DNA from: CAYRML01 sp050942825
GTDB lineage: Bacteria > Bacillota > Dehalobacteriia > UBA4068
DNA: 14,427 bases
Direction of reading: 5' to 3'
Assembly: GCA_050942825.1 (NCBI GenBank)
Contig: JBMNOA010000036.1
Span: 1-14,427 of the forward strand
In this document: in pieces, positions 6,879 through 14,349 of the stretch
How positions within the stretch are numbered: the stretch's first letter is position 1
Layout of the letters: every line of letters starts with the position of its first letter
The notes under the pieces: model-generated
The model's input: the letters and a program-made list of their open reading frames with translations, nothing else
What the model was told of the DNA's origin: nothing
Database searches by the model: none
Position numbers and translations under genes: made by a program

Positions 6879-8240
6879 ATGGATAACAAACAACATGTTG
6901 TTGAACTAATCGATAAAGCCAGAGCAGCGCAAGCTATCATATCCGAATATTCTCAAGAACAAATAGATGCTATGGTAAAAGCTATGGGAAAAATAATCGA
7001 CGATCATGCAGTTGAATTAGCAAAAGAAGTAATTAAAGAAACCGGCTTGGGTAATTATGAACACAAAATTATGAAAAATTCTCAAGGTCGACTATTTTGG
7101 TATGCAATTAAAGATATTAAAACCGTTGGTATCATCAATGAAATCCCCGAGAAAAATATAATTGAAATCGCTAAACCTTTAGGCGTTCTCGGTTGTGTAA
7201 GTCCTACTACCAATCCTACCGTTACACCAATGGGAAATGCTATGTTTGCTGTCAAAGGTGGTAACGCATTAGTGGTTGCGCCTCACCCAAGAGCTAAACA
7301 AACTTCCACTCATACTGTAAATCTTATGAAGGAAGCTCTCGCCAAATTGGGTGCTCCTGTGGATATTTTACAATGCATTGAAGAGCCTTCCATTGAAGGT
7401 ACTCAAGCACTTATGAACAATTGTGATGTTGTTATTGCTACAGGTGGCATGGGTATGGTTAAGGCTGCTTATTCCAGTGGCAAACCCGCCTATGGCGTTG
7501 GATCAGGTAACGTACAGGTTATTATCGATTATGATTATGATGATTATAAATTTGCAGCCGAAAGTGTTATTTTTAGCAGAACTTTTGATAACGGTCTTAT
7601 CTGTGCAGGTGAACAAGCCATTATCATTCCAAAAGATAAAGAAGATGAAATAAAAGAACAATTTGTTGCAGCCGGAGCTTACTTTGTTGAAGATTCGTCA
7701 GAAGTTGATAAAGCCCGAAAAGCTATATTCCCTGAGGGTGTGCTCAACAAAGATGTTGTTGGACAATCGGCACAAAAAGTTGCAGAACTTTGTGGGATTA
7801 CAATACCGGAAAATACCAAAGTTATTATCTTCAAACCTACCGGCATTGGCAAAGATGAATTACTTTGCAAAGAAAAATTATGTCCGGCTATGACATATGT
7901 CACTTATGATACATTTGATGAAGCTATTCAAATGGCAAAAATCAATCTACTTAATGAAGGTGCTGGCCACACAGCTGGTCTTTGGTCTAATAGTCAAGAG
8001 AGAGCCAAGGCGGTTGGCTTAGCATTACCGGTATCTAGAATCATGATAAATCAACCGACCATCAATGCAGCTGGTTTCTATGACAATGGTCTAAACCCAA
8101 CCCCATCTTTAGGTTGCGGTTCTTGGGGCAACAATATTATCTCAGAAAATCTTACAATCAAACATATGATCAACATTTCCAGAGTTTCCGCCCCTATTAA
8201 AGGCTCTGAAATACCCACCGTCGAAGAAATTTGGACTTAA
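6879..8240 (+). CDS. CoA-acylating aldehyde dehydrogenase (SucD/SauS-like), ALDH1
   Basis: Cytoplasmic aldehyde dehydrogenase predicted to convert an aldehyde, CoA and NAD(P)+ to acyl-CoA. The 453 residues follow the pattern of Clostridium kluyveri succinate-semialdehyde dehydrogenase (SucD) throughout: the N-terminal helix with YSQEQIDAMVKAMGKI, the cofactor-binding APHPRAK segment, ATGGMGMVKAAYSSGKPAYGVG, and the catalytic Cys242 in GLICAGEQ. The C-terminal GCGSWGNNIISENL stretch is typical of this acylating subgroup, which also includes sulfoacetaldehyde dehydrogenase (SauS). It lacks the extra N-terminal targeting peptide seen in microcompartment enzymes such as EutE or PduP. A modest AGGGGG-like ribosome binding site precedes the ATG. 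By eye it is roughly two-thirds identical to ALDH2. Position between aminotransferase and Buk1 suggests it uses the aminotransferase product; the aldehyde is not known. Confidence 0.88.
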   Translation: MDNKQHVVELIDKARAAQAIISEYSQEQIDAMVKAMGKIIDDHAVELAKEVIKETGLGNYEHKIMKNSQGRLFWYAIKDIKTVGIINEIPEKNIIEIAKPLGVLGCVSPTTNPTVTPMGNAMFAVKGGNALVVAPHPRAKQTSTHTVNLMKEALAKLGAPVDILQCIEEPSIEGTQALMNNCDVVIATGGMGMVKAAYSSGKPAYGVGSGNVQVIIDYDYDDYKFAAESVIFSRTFDNGLICAGEQAIIIPKDKEDEIKEQFVAAGAYFVEDSSEVDKARKAIFPEGVLNKDVVGQSAQKVAELCGITIPENTKVIIFKPTGIGKDELLCKEKLCPAMTYVTYDTFDEAIQMAKINLLNEGAGHTAGLWSNSQERAKAVGLALPVSRIMINQPTINAAGFYDNGLNPTPSLGCGSWGNNIISENLTIKHMINISRVSAPIKGSEIPTVEEIWT

Positions 8241-8296
8241 ATTCTTCTAAGCTAATATAATAAAAGCGATAAGAATAGGGAAGAAGTGATAAAGAA

Positions 8297-9364
8297 ATGG
8301 AAAAGATTTTAGTCATTAACCCCGGTTCAACATCAACTAAAATTGCAGTCTATAATGATGAAACTTCTCAGTTTGTGACAAAAATTAAACATGATCCGGG
8401 AGTAATAGCTAAGTATGAAAATATTGCTGATCAATTTGAAATGCGAAAAGACTTAATTCTTAATACCTTAAAAGAAAAAAATATAAATATAAAAAAAATT
8501 AATGCAATAGTATCCAGAGGCGGTCTTTTATTAGGTGCTCAAGGTGGTGCTACCAGGGTTAATCAAGATGTGGTTAATGCATTGAAAAATAAACCCCATT
8601 CTCATCATGCTTCTAACCTAGGATCAATGATTGCCTTGGCAATAGCCGATCCCTTGGGTATTCCAGCTTATATATATGATCCTGTAACGGTTGATGAGTT
8701 AAAACCGATTGCCAGAGTAACGGGATTTCCAGAAATTCAGCGTATTGGCATAGGCCATAACCTCAATATGCGTGCAATTGCTCAACTGTATGCTAAATCT
8801 ATCAACAAACCATATACCGCATTAAATCTTATCATAGCTCATTTAGGTAGCGGAGTTACCGTTTCTTTACATGAAAATGGTCGAATGGTAGATATTGTTG
8901 CCGATGATGAAGGATCATTTTCTCCGGAAAGATCAGGGGGTGCGCCGGTAACTAAACTTGGTAAATTAGTGATAGAAAATAAATTTAATGATAAGCAATT
9001 TATGCAGAAAATTAAACGCAATTGTGGTTTCCAAGCCTATTTCGGGACTATGGATGTCAGAGAAATAGAGGATAGGATAGCTAGTGGCGATGAAAATGCA
9101 GCTTTAGTATATGAAGCTTTTGCGTATAATGTTTCTAAAAGTATTGGACAATTGGCTCCTGTTGTAAGTGGTAAAATTGATGCAATCCTTTTAACAGGCG
9201 GTATTGCTTATTCTCAAAAAATAGTTAATTGGATAAACCAAAGAGTTCAATTTATTGCCCCTGTTGTTCTGTTTCCCGGCGAAAATGAAATGGAGGCGTT
9301 GGCCTTTGGTGCTTTGCGTGTAATGCGCGGTGAAGAAGAAGCCCATATATATGTAGAAAACTAA
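8297..9364 (+). CDS. buk: Butyrate kinase family acyl kinase, copy 1 (Buk1)
   Basis: ASKHA-fold kinase of 355 residues predicted to make ATP from an acyl phosphate in the cytoplasm. The phosphate-binding NPGSTSTK (8-15), ASNLG, DPVTVDEL, SPERSGG (209-215) and LLTGGIAYS are family signatures. Compared with remembered Clostridium and Bacillus butyrate kinases it reads GHNLN (153-157) in place of FHALN, HLGSG in place of HMGGG, and DDEG (203-206) in a segment about two residues shorter than NNxLxGEG. These lie near the expected active site and suggest a non-butyrate acyl group. The ribosome binding site is weak, so it may be expressed less than ALDH1, 56 bp upstream. It is closest to Buk2 on the other strand. 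No phosphotransacylase accompanies it on this arm. Confidence 0.9.
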   Translation: MEKILVINPGSTSTKIAVYNDETSQFVTKIKHDPGVIAKYENIADQFEMRKDLILNTLKEKNINIKKINAIVSRGGLLLGAQGGATRVNQDVVNALKNKPHSHHASNLGSMIALAIADPLGIPAYIYDPVTVDELKPIARVTGFPEIQRIGIGHNLNMRAIAQLYAKSINKPYTALNLIIAHLGSGVTVSLHENGRMVDIVADDEGSFSPERSGGAPVTKLGKLVIENKFNDKQFMQKIKRNCGFQAYFGTMDVREIEDRIASGDENAALVYEAFAYNVSKSIGQLAPVVSGKIDAILLTGGIAYSQKIVNWINQRVQFIAPVVLFPGENEMEALAFGALRVMRGEEEAHIYVEN

Positions 9365-9530
9365 GATATTAAAAAACATACTTATATTAAGTAGGTAATT
9401 TTTCTTAATAAACTACATAATACTAATTAAAATCTCTGGTTATTAAGGCCCTGACTACAATAGTATGCCTAGCTTATCTAGAGAATAAAGGTTTTAGTTA
9501 TTGCTTAATATTAAAAAAATTTTTTATCAA

Positions 9531-9560
9531 AAAAACCCCACTTTGATAGTGGGATTTTTT
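9531..9560. terminator. Bidirectional intrinsic terminator between convergent genes
   Basis: The stem CCCAC (9537-9541)/GTGGG (9549-9553) is flanked by an A run on the left and six T residues on the right, giving a U-tailed hairpin on both strands. It ends Buk1 from the left and Buk2 from the right. The rest of the 228-bp gap (9365-9592) shows no gene. Confidence 0.85.
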
Positions 9561-9592
9561 AATAAGGAATAAAAAAATATTTACAGTATATC

Positions 9593-10666
9593 TTATACTT
9601 CTTTGCGCACAAATGTATGAGCTTCTTCTTCGCCACGCAAGACACGAAGAGTACCTTGAGCAAGGGATTCCATTTCGTTTTCACCTGGAAAAATAATAAC
9701 CGGTGCTATGAATTTTACTCTTTCGGTGATCCAATCGGTTGTCATTTTGGAGTAGGCGATGCCACCGGTTAAAAGAATAGCATCCACTTGTCCCTTAATT
9801 ACAGCGGCTAATGAGGCGATGTTTTTAGCAACATTATAAGAAAAAGCTTCATATACCAAAGCTGCCCTTTCATCACCTTTTGCAATCCTATCTTCTATTT
9901 CTCTGGCATCCATAGTGCCAAAATGAGCTTTAAAACCGCATTCACGTTTGATTTTATGCATATAAGTCTTAATGTCAAAGCCTTGATTAATAATATATTT
10001 ACCAAGTATTGCAATGGGGGCACCACCGGATCTTTCAGGAGCAAAGGCGCCTTCATCATCGGCAACAATGTCAACCATACGGCCATTATTATGCAGGGAA
10101 ATGGTTAGGCCGCTGCCTAAATGGGCGACGATAAGATTAAGTTTATTGTATGGTTTATCAACCGATTTGGCATATTTGATAGCGATGGCTCGCATATTGA
10201 GGTTATGTCCGATACCTATGCGTTCAATTTCGGGGAAACCGGTTACTCTGGCAATCGGTTTTAATTCATCAACAGTCACGGGATCATATATATAAGCAGG
10301 AATACCAAGAAGTTCGGCAATACCAAATGCTATAATGGCACCAAGGTTAGAAGCATGTTCATGCACGGGGTTATATCTCAATTGGTCAACCATATCTTGG
10401 TTGACTCTATAAGCGCCTGCTTGAACAGCCGGTAAAAGGCCCCCTCTGGCAACTACTGCTGTCAGTTCATTTATGTCTACACCTTTTTGCTTTAAAACAT
10501 TCAGTATCAGGTCTTTACGCATTTCATATTGATCGGGAATTTTATTGTATTGTGCAATAACTTCTGGACTATGTTCGATCTTTTCAACGAACAAAGAGGT
10601 TTCATCATGATAAACAGAAATTTTGGAGGATGTAGATCCGGGATTGATTACTAATATTTTCTCCAT
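9593..10666 (-). CDS. buk: Butyrate kinase family acyl kinase, copy 2 (Buk2)
   Basis: Acyl-phosphate:ADP phosphotransferase of 357 residues, last gene of the leftward operon. It has NPGSTSSK (8-15), ASNLG, GHNLN (153-157), HLGSG, VADDEGAFAPERSGG and LLTGGIAYS. It shares with Buk1 the HLGSG, RSGGAP and FGTMDxREIEDRIA signatures that Buk3 lacks, so Buk1 and Buk2 are sister copies although they lie on opposite arms. An in-frame ATG six bases upstream (10672) is only 1 nt from the AGAGAGG site, whereas ATG 10666 is 7 nt from it and matches the MEKILVINPG start of the other two kinases, so 10666 is preferred. A 127-bp gap with an inverted repeat separates it from Buk3, which may lower or uncouple its expression. 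Confidence 0.9.
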   Translation of the reverse strand: MEKILVINPGSTSSKISVYHDETSLFVEKIEHSPEVIAQYNKIPDQYEMRKDLILNVLKQKGVDINELTAVVARGGLLPAVQAGAYRVNQDMVDQLRYNPVHEHASNLGAIIAFGIAELLGIPAYIYDPVTVDELKPIARVTGFPEIERIGIGHNLNMRAIAIKYAKSVDKPYNKLNLIVAHLGSGLTISLHNNGRMVDIVADDEGAFAPERSGGAPIAILGKYIINQGFDIKTYMHKIKRECGFKAHFGTMDAREIEDRIAKGDERAALVYEAFSYNVAKNIASLAAVIKGQVDAILLTGGIAYSKMTTDWITERVKFIAPVIIFPGENEMESLAQGTLRVLRGEEEAHTFVRKEV

Positions 10667-10673
10667 TTTCATT

Positions 10674-10680
10674 CCTCTCT
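10674..10680 (-). promoter_or_regulatory. Ribosome binding site deciding the Buk2 start
   Basis: AGAGAGG on the - strand, 7 nt before ATG 10666 and 1 nt before ATG 10672; the spacing favours 10666. Confidence 0.7.
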
Positions 10681-10728
10681 TTCTTTTAGTTATATTAATT
10701 AACCGGTCGCCCGACCATTGGTGGGGAA

Positions 10729-10772
10729 AAGTTAATGGTTATTCCTGATTTGATAAGAACAACCATTAACTT
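10729..10772 (-). repeat. Inverted repeat in the Buk3-Buk2 gap (copy B of a related pair)
   Basis: Two 16-base arms (10729-10744 and 10757-10772) around a 12-nt loop, complementary at 15 of 16 positions. The one exception is an A-C clash on + strand RNA but a permitted G-U pair on - strand RNA, the coding strand here. The arm (AAGTTAATGGTTGTTC as - strand RNA) closely matches the one at 12817-12860. On the - strand UUUU ends the stem and is followed by CCCC, so it is at best a weak terminator. Confidence 0.75.
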
Positions 10773-10793
10773 GTAGTAGATATTAGTTTTATC

Positions 10794-11867
10794 TTATTTG
10801 TCTTGACGGACAAAGGTATGCGCTTCTTCTTCGCCGCGCAAGACGCGAAGAGCACCATGTGAAAGAGATTCCATTTCATTTTCACCAGCCAAAACAACGA
10901 CAGGAGCTATGAATTGTACCCTTTGGGTTATCCAATCAGTCATCATTTTGGAGTAGGCGATACCACCTGTCAAAATAATCGCATCAACTTGACCATTTAC
11001 AACTGGAGCTAATTTGGCGATATTTTTTGCAACATTAAGAGCTAAAGCCTCATATACTAAAGCCGCTTTTTCATTGCCCTCAGCTATCATTTTTTCTATA
11101 GCTCTGGCATCTTTGACGCCAAAATATCCTTGCAGGCCACCAGAATTTTTGATTTTACTCATAAATCCTTTATAATCATATCCACCGGAAGTAATCATTT
11201 TGGCTACCTGGAATACAGGGAGGCCACCGGCTCTTTCAGGGGAGAATGGTCCTTCATCATCAGAGATCATATCTATCATACGACCATTTTTATGCAATGT
11301 CAGGGTAATTCCGCCACCTAAATGAGCAACAATAAGTGTTAATTGATTATAGGGTTTATTGATTGATTTAGCATATTTAATAGCTGATGCACGCATGTTG
11401 AGGTTGTGACCCATGCCTTTGCGTTGCATTTCCGGCAAACCAGTAATTCTAGCAATGGGTTCCAATTCATCAACGGTTACCGGATCATATACAAACGAGG
11501 GGATATTAAGCGGTTCAGATATTGCATAAGCAATAATTGCTCCTAGATTGGAGGCATGTTCATTTTGTGGGTTATATTTTAGTTTGTCGACCATATCTTG
11601 ATTGACTCTATAAGCTCCTGATTGGACAGGGGGCAGCAGGCCTCCTCTGGCAACTACTGCTGTCAGATCTTTAATATCGACATTATTTTTTTTGAGAACA
11701 TCAAGAATAAGGTTTTTTCGCATTTCATATTGATCGGCAATGTTTTTATATTGAGCTATGGTTTCTTGGTCATGATCGATGCCTTCGACAAAGAGTGGTT
11801 TATCATCATTATAAACTGCAATTTTAGTAGATGTGGAACCGGGGTTGATTACTAGTATTTTTTCCAT
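10794..11867 (-). CDS. buk: Butyrate kinase family acyl kinase, copy 3 (Buk3)
   Basis: Acyl kinase of 357 residues directly downstream of Ptb (28-bp gap), the usual partner arrangement for acyl-CoA to acyl-phosphate to ATP. Motifs: NPGSTSTK (8-15), ASNLG, GHNLN (153-157), HLGGG, DDEGPFSPERAGG and ILTGGIAYS. It keeps the canonical HLGGG and PFSPERAGG sequences, so it is the copy closest to textbook butyrate kinase, yet it shares the GHNLN and shortened DDEG segments with the other two. The frame is open further upstream to an ATG at 11984, but that would overlap Ptb by 89 bp and add a 39-residue tail unlike the family. AGGAGG 5 nt before ATG 11867 settles the start. Confidence 0.92.
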   Translation of the reverse strand: MEKILVINPGSTSTKIAVYNDDKPLFVEGIDHDQETIAQYKNIADQYEMRKNLILDVLKKNNVDIKDLTAVVARGGLLPPVQSGAYRVNQDMVDKLKYNPQNEHASNLGAIIAYAISEPLNIPSFVYDPVTVDELEPIARITGLPEMQRKGMGHNLNMRASAIKYAKSINKPYNQLTLIVAHLGGGITLTLHKNGRMIDMISDDEGPFSPERAGGLPVFQVAKMITSGGYDYKGFMSKIKNSGGLQGYFGVKDARAIEKMIAEGNEKAALVYEALALNVAKNIAKLAPVVNGQVDAIILTGGIAYSKMMTDWITQRVQFIAPVVVLAGENEMESLSHGALRVLRGEEEAHTFVRQDK

Positions 11868-11872
11868 TTTTT

Positions 11873-11878
11873 CCTCCT
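11873..11878 (-). promoter_or_regulatory. Ribosome binding site deciding the Buk3 start
   Basis: AGGAGG on the - strand, 5 nt before ATG 11867, in the short Ptb-Buk3 gap. Confidence 0.85.
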
Positions 11879-11895
11879 GGTTTATCAAGTATATA

Positions 11896-12798
11896 TTAGA
11901 TTGCTGCTGCCGATATAACGATGGAAAGATATTTTTCTTCGGAAGTAGCACCTCTGGAAGTGAGAACGATCGGTACTTGTGCACCTACGATAAAACCGGC
12001 CATTGTAGCTTGGGCGGAAATAGTGAGGCTTTTACCGAGAACATTGCCGGTAGTGATATTGGGAACTACGAGTATATCTGCATCACCAGCTACTTCACTT
12101 TCAAATCCTTTGATTTTAGCTACTTCTTTGCTCATAGCTATATCATATGATATAGGACCTTCAACTATACAATTAGTGATCTCACCTTTTTGATTCATTT
12201 CTTTCAAGGCGGCAGCATCTAATGTTTCCGGCATTTTGGGATTAATTTTTTCTACAGCAGCTAAAACACCGACTTTTGGTTTTTCATAACCCATGTTTAC
12301 TAAAGCATTAACAGCATTTTGGATGATATCTTTTTTCTGCTCTAGGGTAGGATACATCATCATACCACCGTCGGTTGTTACTAATAATTTATGATAGTTG
12401 GGTATTTTTTGGATAGCAAAGTGAGTCATGATTCTGCCTGTACCCAAACCGTTTTCTTTATTAACAACAGCTTTTAGAAGGACAGAAGTGTCAAGTTTAC
12501 CTTTCATTAAAAAATCAGCTTTGCCTTCTTTAACCAACTTAACTGCTAATTCAGCTGACTCGACTAATTCTGGAGCATCATAGATATTTTCTTCCGGAAC
12601 ACTCTCATTAAGCTGAGCAAGTATTTCACGGATTTTGGCAGCATCACCAACTAAAATAGGTTCTACAATGCCTTCTTTAGCTGCTTGCATTACAGCTTCT
12701 AAAGCATGTTCATCTTGGGCTGCTGCAACTGCAATTCTTTTAGCTTTTTCAAAGCCTTTGACTTTTTCAACTAATTGATCGAAATTACAATAAGGCAT
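11896..12798 (-). CDS. ptb: Phosphate butyryltransferase family phosphotransacylase (Ptb)
   Basis: Cytoplasmic enzyme of 300 residues predicted to exchange CoA for phosphate on an acyl-CoA, feeding the adjacent kinase. Family landmarks in order: KGKLDTS near residue 100, TDGGMMMYPTLEQKKDI in the middle, VEGPISYDIAMSKEVA, PNITTGNVLGKSL, and the C-terminal GAQVPIVLTSRGATSEEKYLSI. Length matches Ptb rather than the longer phosphotransacetylases. It is the only phosphotransacylase in the window, so it may serve the acyl-CoA made by both dehydrogenases and all three kinases. Two in-frame ATGs compete: 12804 is 2 nt from AAGGAG and 12798 is 8 nt from it, so 12798 is preferred. A long perfect hairpin sits immediately upstream of its ribosome binding site. 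Confidence 0.92.
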   Translation of the reverse strand: MPYCNFDQLVEKVKGFEKAKRIAVAAAQDEHALEAVMQAAKEGIVEPILVGDAAKIREILAQLNESVPEENIYDAPELVESAELAVKLVKEGKADFLMKGKLDTSVLLKAVVNKENGLGTGRIMTHFAIQKIPNYHKLLVTTDGGMMMYPTLEQKKDIIQNAVNALVNMGYEKPKVGVLAAVEKINPKMPETLDAAALKEMNQKGEITNCIVEGPISYDIAMSKEVAKIKGFESEVAGDADILVVPNITTGNVLGKSLTISAQATMAGFIVGAQVPIVLTSRGATSEEKYLSIVISAAAI

Positions 12799-12806
12799 GG
12801 TCATTT

Positions 12807-12812
12807 CTCCTT
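12807..12812 (-). promoter_or_regulatory. Ribosome binding site deciding the Ptb start
   Basis: AAGGAG on the - strand, 8 nt before ATG 12798 and only 2 nt before ATG 12804. It begins 4 nt after the hairpin at 12817-12860 ends. Confidence 0.7.
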
Positions 12813-12816
12813 TTTT

Positions 12817-12860
12817 AAAGTTAATGATTGTTCCGCTTTAGCAGAACAATCATTAACTTT
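12817..12860 (-). repeat. Perfect 17-bp inverted repeat in the ALDH2-Ptb gap (copy A of a related pair)
   Basis: AAAGTTAATGATTGTTC (12817-12833) and its exact reverse complement (12844-12860) around a 10-nt loop. It shares most of its arm with the repeat at 10729-10772. On the coding (-) strand it ends in UUU followed by AAAAAAGGAG, so there is no terminator U tract. It sits directly before the Ptb ribosome binding site and could be a processing, stability or translation-control hairpin. Confidence 0.85.
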
Positions 12861-12885
12861 ATATCATTAATTTGATTATAGTAAA

Positions 12886-14253
12886 CTATTTGGACCAAAC
12901 TTCTTCAGGGGTGGGTACTTTAACATCAGTTTTAAGTTTAGCGATTCTGGATACATTGATCATGTGCTTGATACCAACGTTTTCAGAAATAGAGTTATTA
13001 CCCCAAGAACCGCAACCCAGAGAAGGAGTGGGATAGAGGCCGTTGGTATAGCCGCCGCCAGCATCGATGGTAGTTTGATTTACCATGATTCTGCTGACTG
13101 GTAGGGCTAAACCGACAGCTCTGATATTATCTTCGTTGTTGGAATAGATACCTGCAGTGTGGCCGGCGCCTTCAAAAAGCAGGTTGGCTTTTGCAATGTT
13201 GATAGCTTCTTCGATTGTATCATAAGTGAGACAAACCATTGCGGGGCACATTTTTTCTTTGCAGAGCAATTCATCTTTACCATATGTGTCGATTTTAATG
13301 ATAATGACTTTGGTGTCTTCCGGAATAGAAATGCCACAAAGTTCAGCAAGTTTGCTCGGTACTTGACCAACAGCATCTTTATTGAGTACGCCGTTAGGGA
13401 AGAGGCCGGCGCGGCATTTAGCAACATCAGCCGGATCTTCAACGAAGTATGCACCGGCAGCTTCGAAAGCGGCTTGAATTTCCGCAGCTTTATCTTTAGG
13501 AATGATGATAGATTGTTCGCCTGCGCAAATTACGCCAAGGTCGAAAGTTCTGCCTAAAATGGTCATTTCAGCGCAGTATTTCAAATCATCATAGTCACGG
13601 TCAATAATCAATTGTACATTACCTTGGCCAACGCCTAATGCAGGTTTACCGCTGGAATAAGCAGCTTTAACCATGCCCATGCCGCCGGTAGCGAGGATAA
13701 CGTCACAAGCTTTCATAAGTTCGCCGGTACCTTCAATGGAAATTTCTTCCATGCATTGAACGATATCAGCAGGAGCACCCACTTTAGCTATTGCTTCTCT
13801 CATAAGGTTACATGTATGGATAGTAGTGTTTTTGGCTCTCGGATGTGGAGCAACAATCAAAGCGTTACCGCCTTTTATTGCAAACATACCATTGCCAAGA
13901 GGAGTGAGGTTAGGATTGGTGGTGGGGCTTACACAAGCCAAAACACCTAAAGGTTTGGCGATTTCGATGATGCCGTTTTCATCATCTACATTGATAATGC
14001 CAACAGTTTTTTCTTTTCTGAGAGTATCCCAGAAAAGTTGAGCTTTGCTGGCATTTTTAATGATTTTGTGCTCATAAACACCTAAACCTGTTTCTTCAAC
14101 TGCTTCTTTTGCCAAGACTGCAGCATTGTCATAAATAATTTTACCCATAGCTTTAACCATAGCATCGATTTGTTCTTGAGAATACTCTGCTACGATTGCT
14201 TGTGCGGCTCTAGCTTTAGCAACTAAATCAGCCACATATTGTTTGGTGTCCAT
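12886..14253 (-). CDS. CoA-acylating aldehyde dehydrogenase (SucD/SauS-like), ALDH2
   Basis: First gene of the leftward operon; 455 residues, predicted to oxidise an aldehyde to acyl-CoA with NAD(P)+. It matches ALDH1 nearly end to end, with a one-residue insertion near position 70, and has APHPRAK, ATGGMGMVKAAYSSGKPALGVG, catalytic Cys243 in GVICAGEQS and GCGSWGNNSISENV. The pocket-side sequence before the cysteine differs (LGRTFDLGVIC here, FSRTFDNGLIC in ALDH1), which could mean different aldehydes. Codons look somewhat richer in G and C than in ALDH1. AAGGAGG (14264-14270) lies 10 nt before the ATG. Direct grouping with Ptb and two kinases makes this the complete aldehyde-to-ATP unit. It is not the fused AdhE type, and no microcompartment genes are nearby. 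Confidence 0.9.
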   Translation of the reverse strand: MDTKQYVADLVAKARAAQAIVAEYSQEQIDAMVKAMGKIIYDNAAVLAKEAVEETGLGVYEHKIIKNASKAQLFWDTLRKEKTVGIINVDDENGIIEIAKPLGVLACVSPTTNPNLTPLGNGMFAIKGGNALIVAPHPRAKNTTIHTCNLMREAIAKVGAPADIVQCMEEISIEGTGELMKACDVILATGGMGMVKAAYSSGKPALGVGQGNVQLIIDRDYDDLKYCAEMTILGRTFDLGVICAGEQSIIIPKDKAAEIQAAFEAAGAYFVEDPADVAKCRAGLFPNGVLNKDAVGQVPSKLAELCGISIPEDTKVIIIKIDTYGKDELLCKEKMCPAMVCLTYDTIEEAINIAKANLLFEGAGHTAGIYSNNEDNIRAVGLALPVSRIMVNQTTIDAGGGYTNGLYPTPSLGCGSWGNNSISENVGIKHMINVSRIAKLKTDVKVPTPEEVWSK

Positions 14254-14305
14254 AACTATGTGTCCTCCTTTTATTTAATTAATTTTTTAATGCAAGCTGT
14301 TTTAT

Positions 14306-14326
14306 AGTAAGTATTTGTTACTTACT
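14306..14326. promoter_or_regulatory. Palindrome in the ALDH2 leader (candidate operator)
   Basis: AGTAAGTA, five bases, TACTTACT: a perfect 8-bp dyad about 50 bp before the ALDH2 start and just downstream of the candidate promoter. The form suits a dimeric repressor or a small leader hairpin. Its sequence differs from the aminotransferase palindrome, so the two arms may answer to different regulators. Confidence 0.5.
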
Positions 14327-14349
14327 TTTTAGCAACCAACCATAGTAAT

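Noticed and set aside
11868..11984. 39-residue N-terminal extension of Buk3
   Set aside because: It overlaps Ptb, does not resemble the kinase family and would swallow the AGGAGG site of the MEKILVINPG start.
8297..12798. Ordinary butyrate-forming operon
   Set aside because: No thiolase, crotonase, butyryl-CoA dehydrogenase or ETF genes are present, and the kinases depart from the canonical butyrate kinase motifs; the link to butyrate rests only on family names.
13159..13557. 132-codon + strand frame inside ALDH2
   Set aside because: It is antisense to a well-conserved dehydrogenase and shows no family resemblance; a shadow of the codon bias.
6879..14253. Microcompartment (Eut/Pdu-like) locus
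   Set aside because: The dehydrogenases lack an encapsulation peptide and no shell-protein genes are present.
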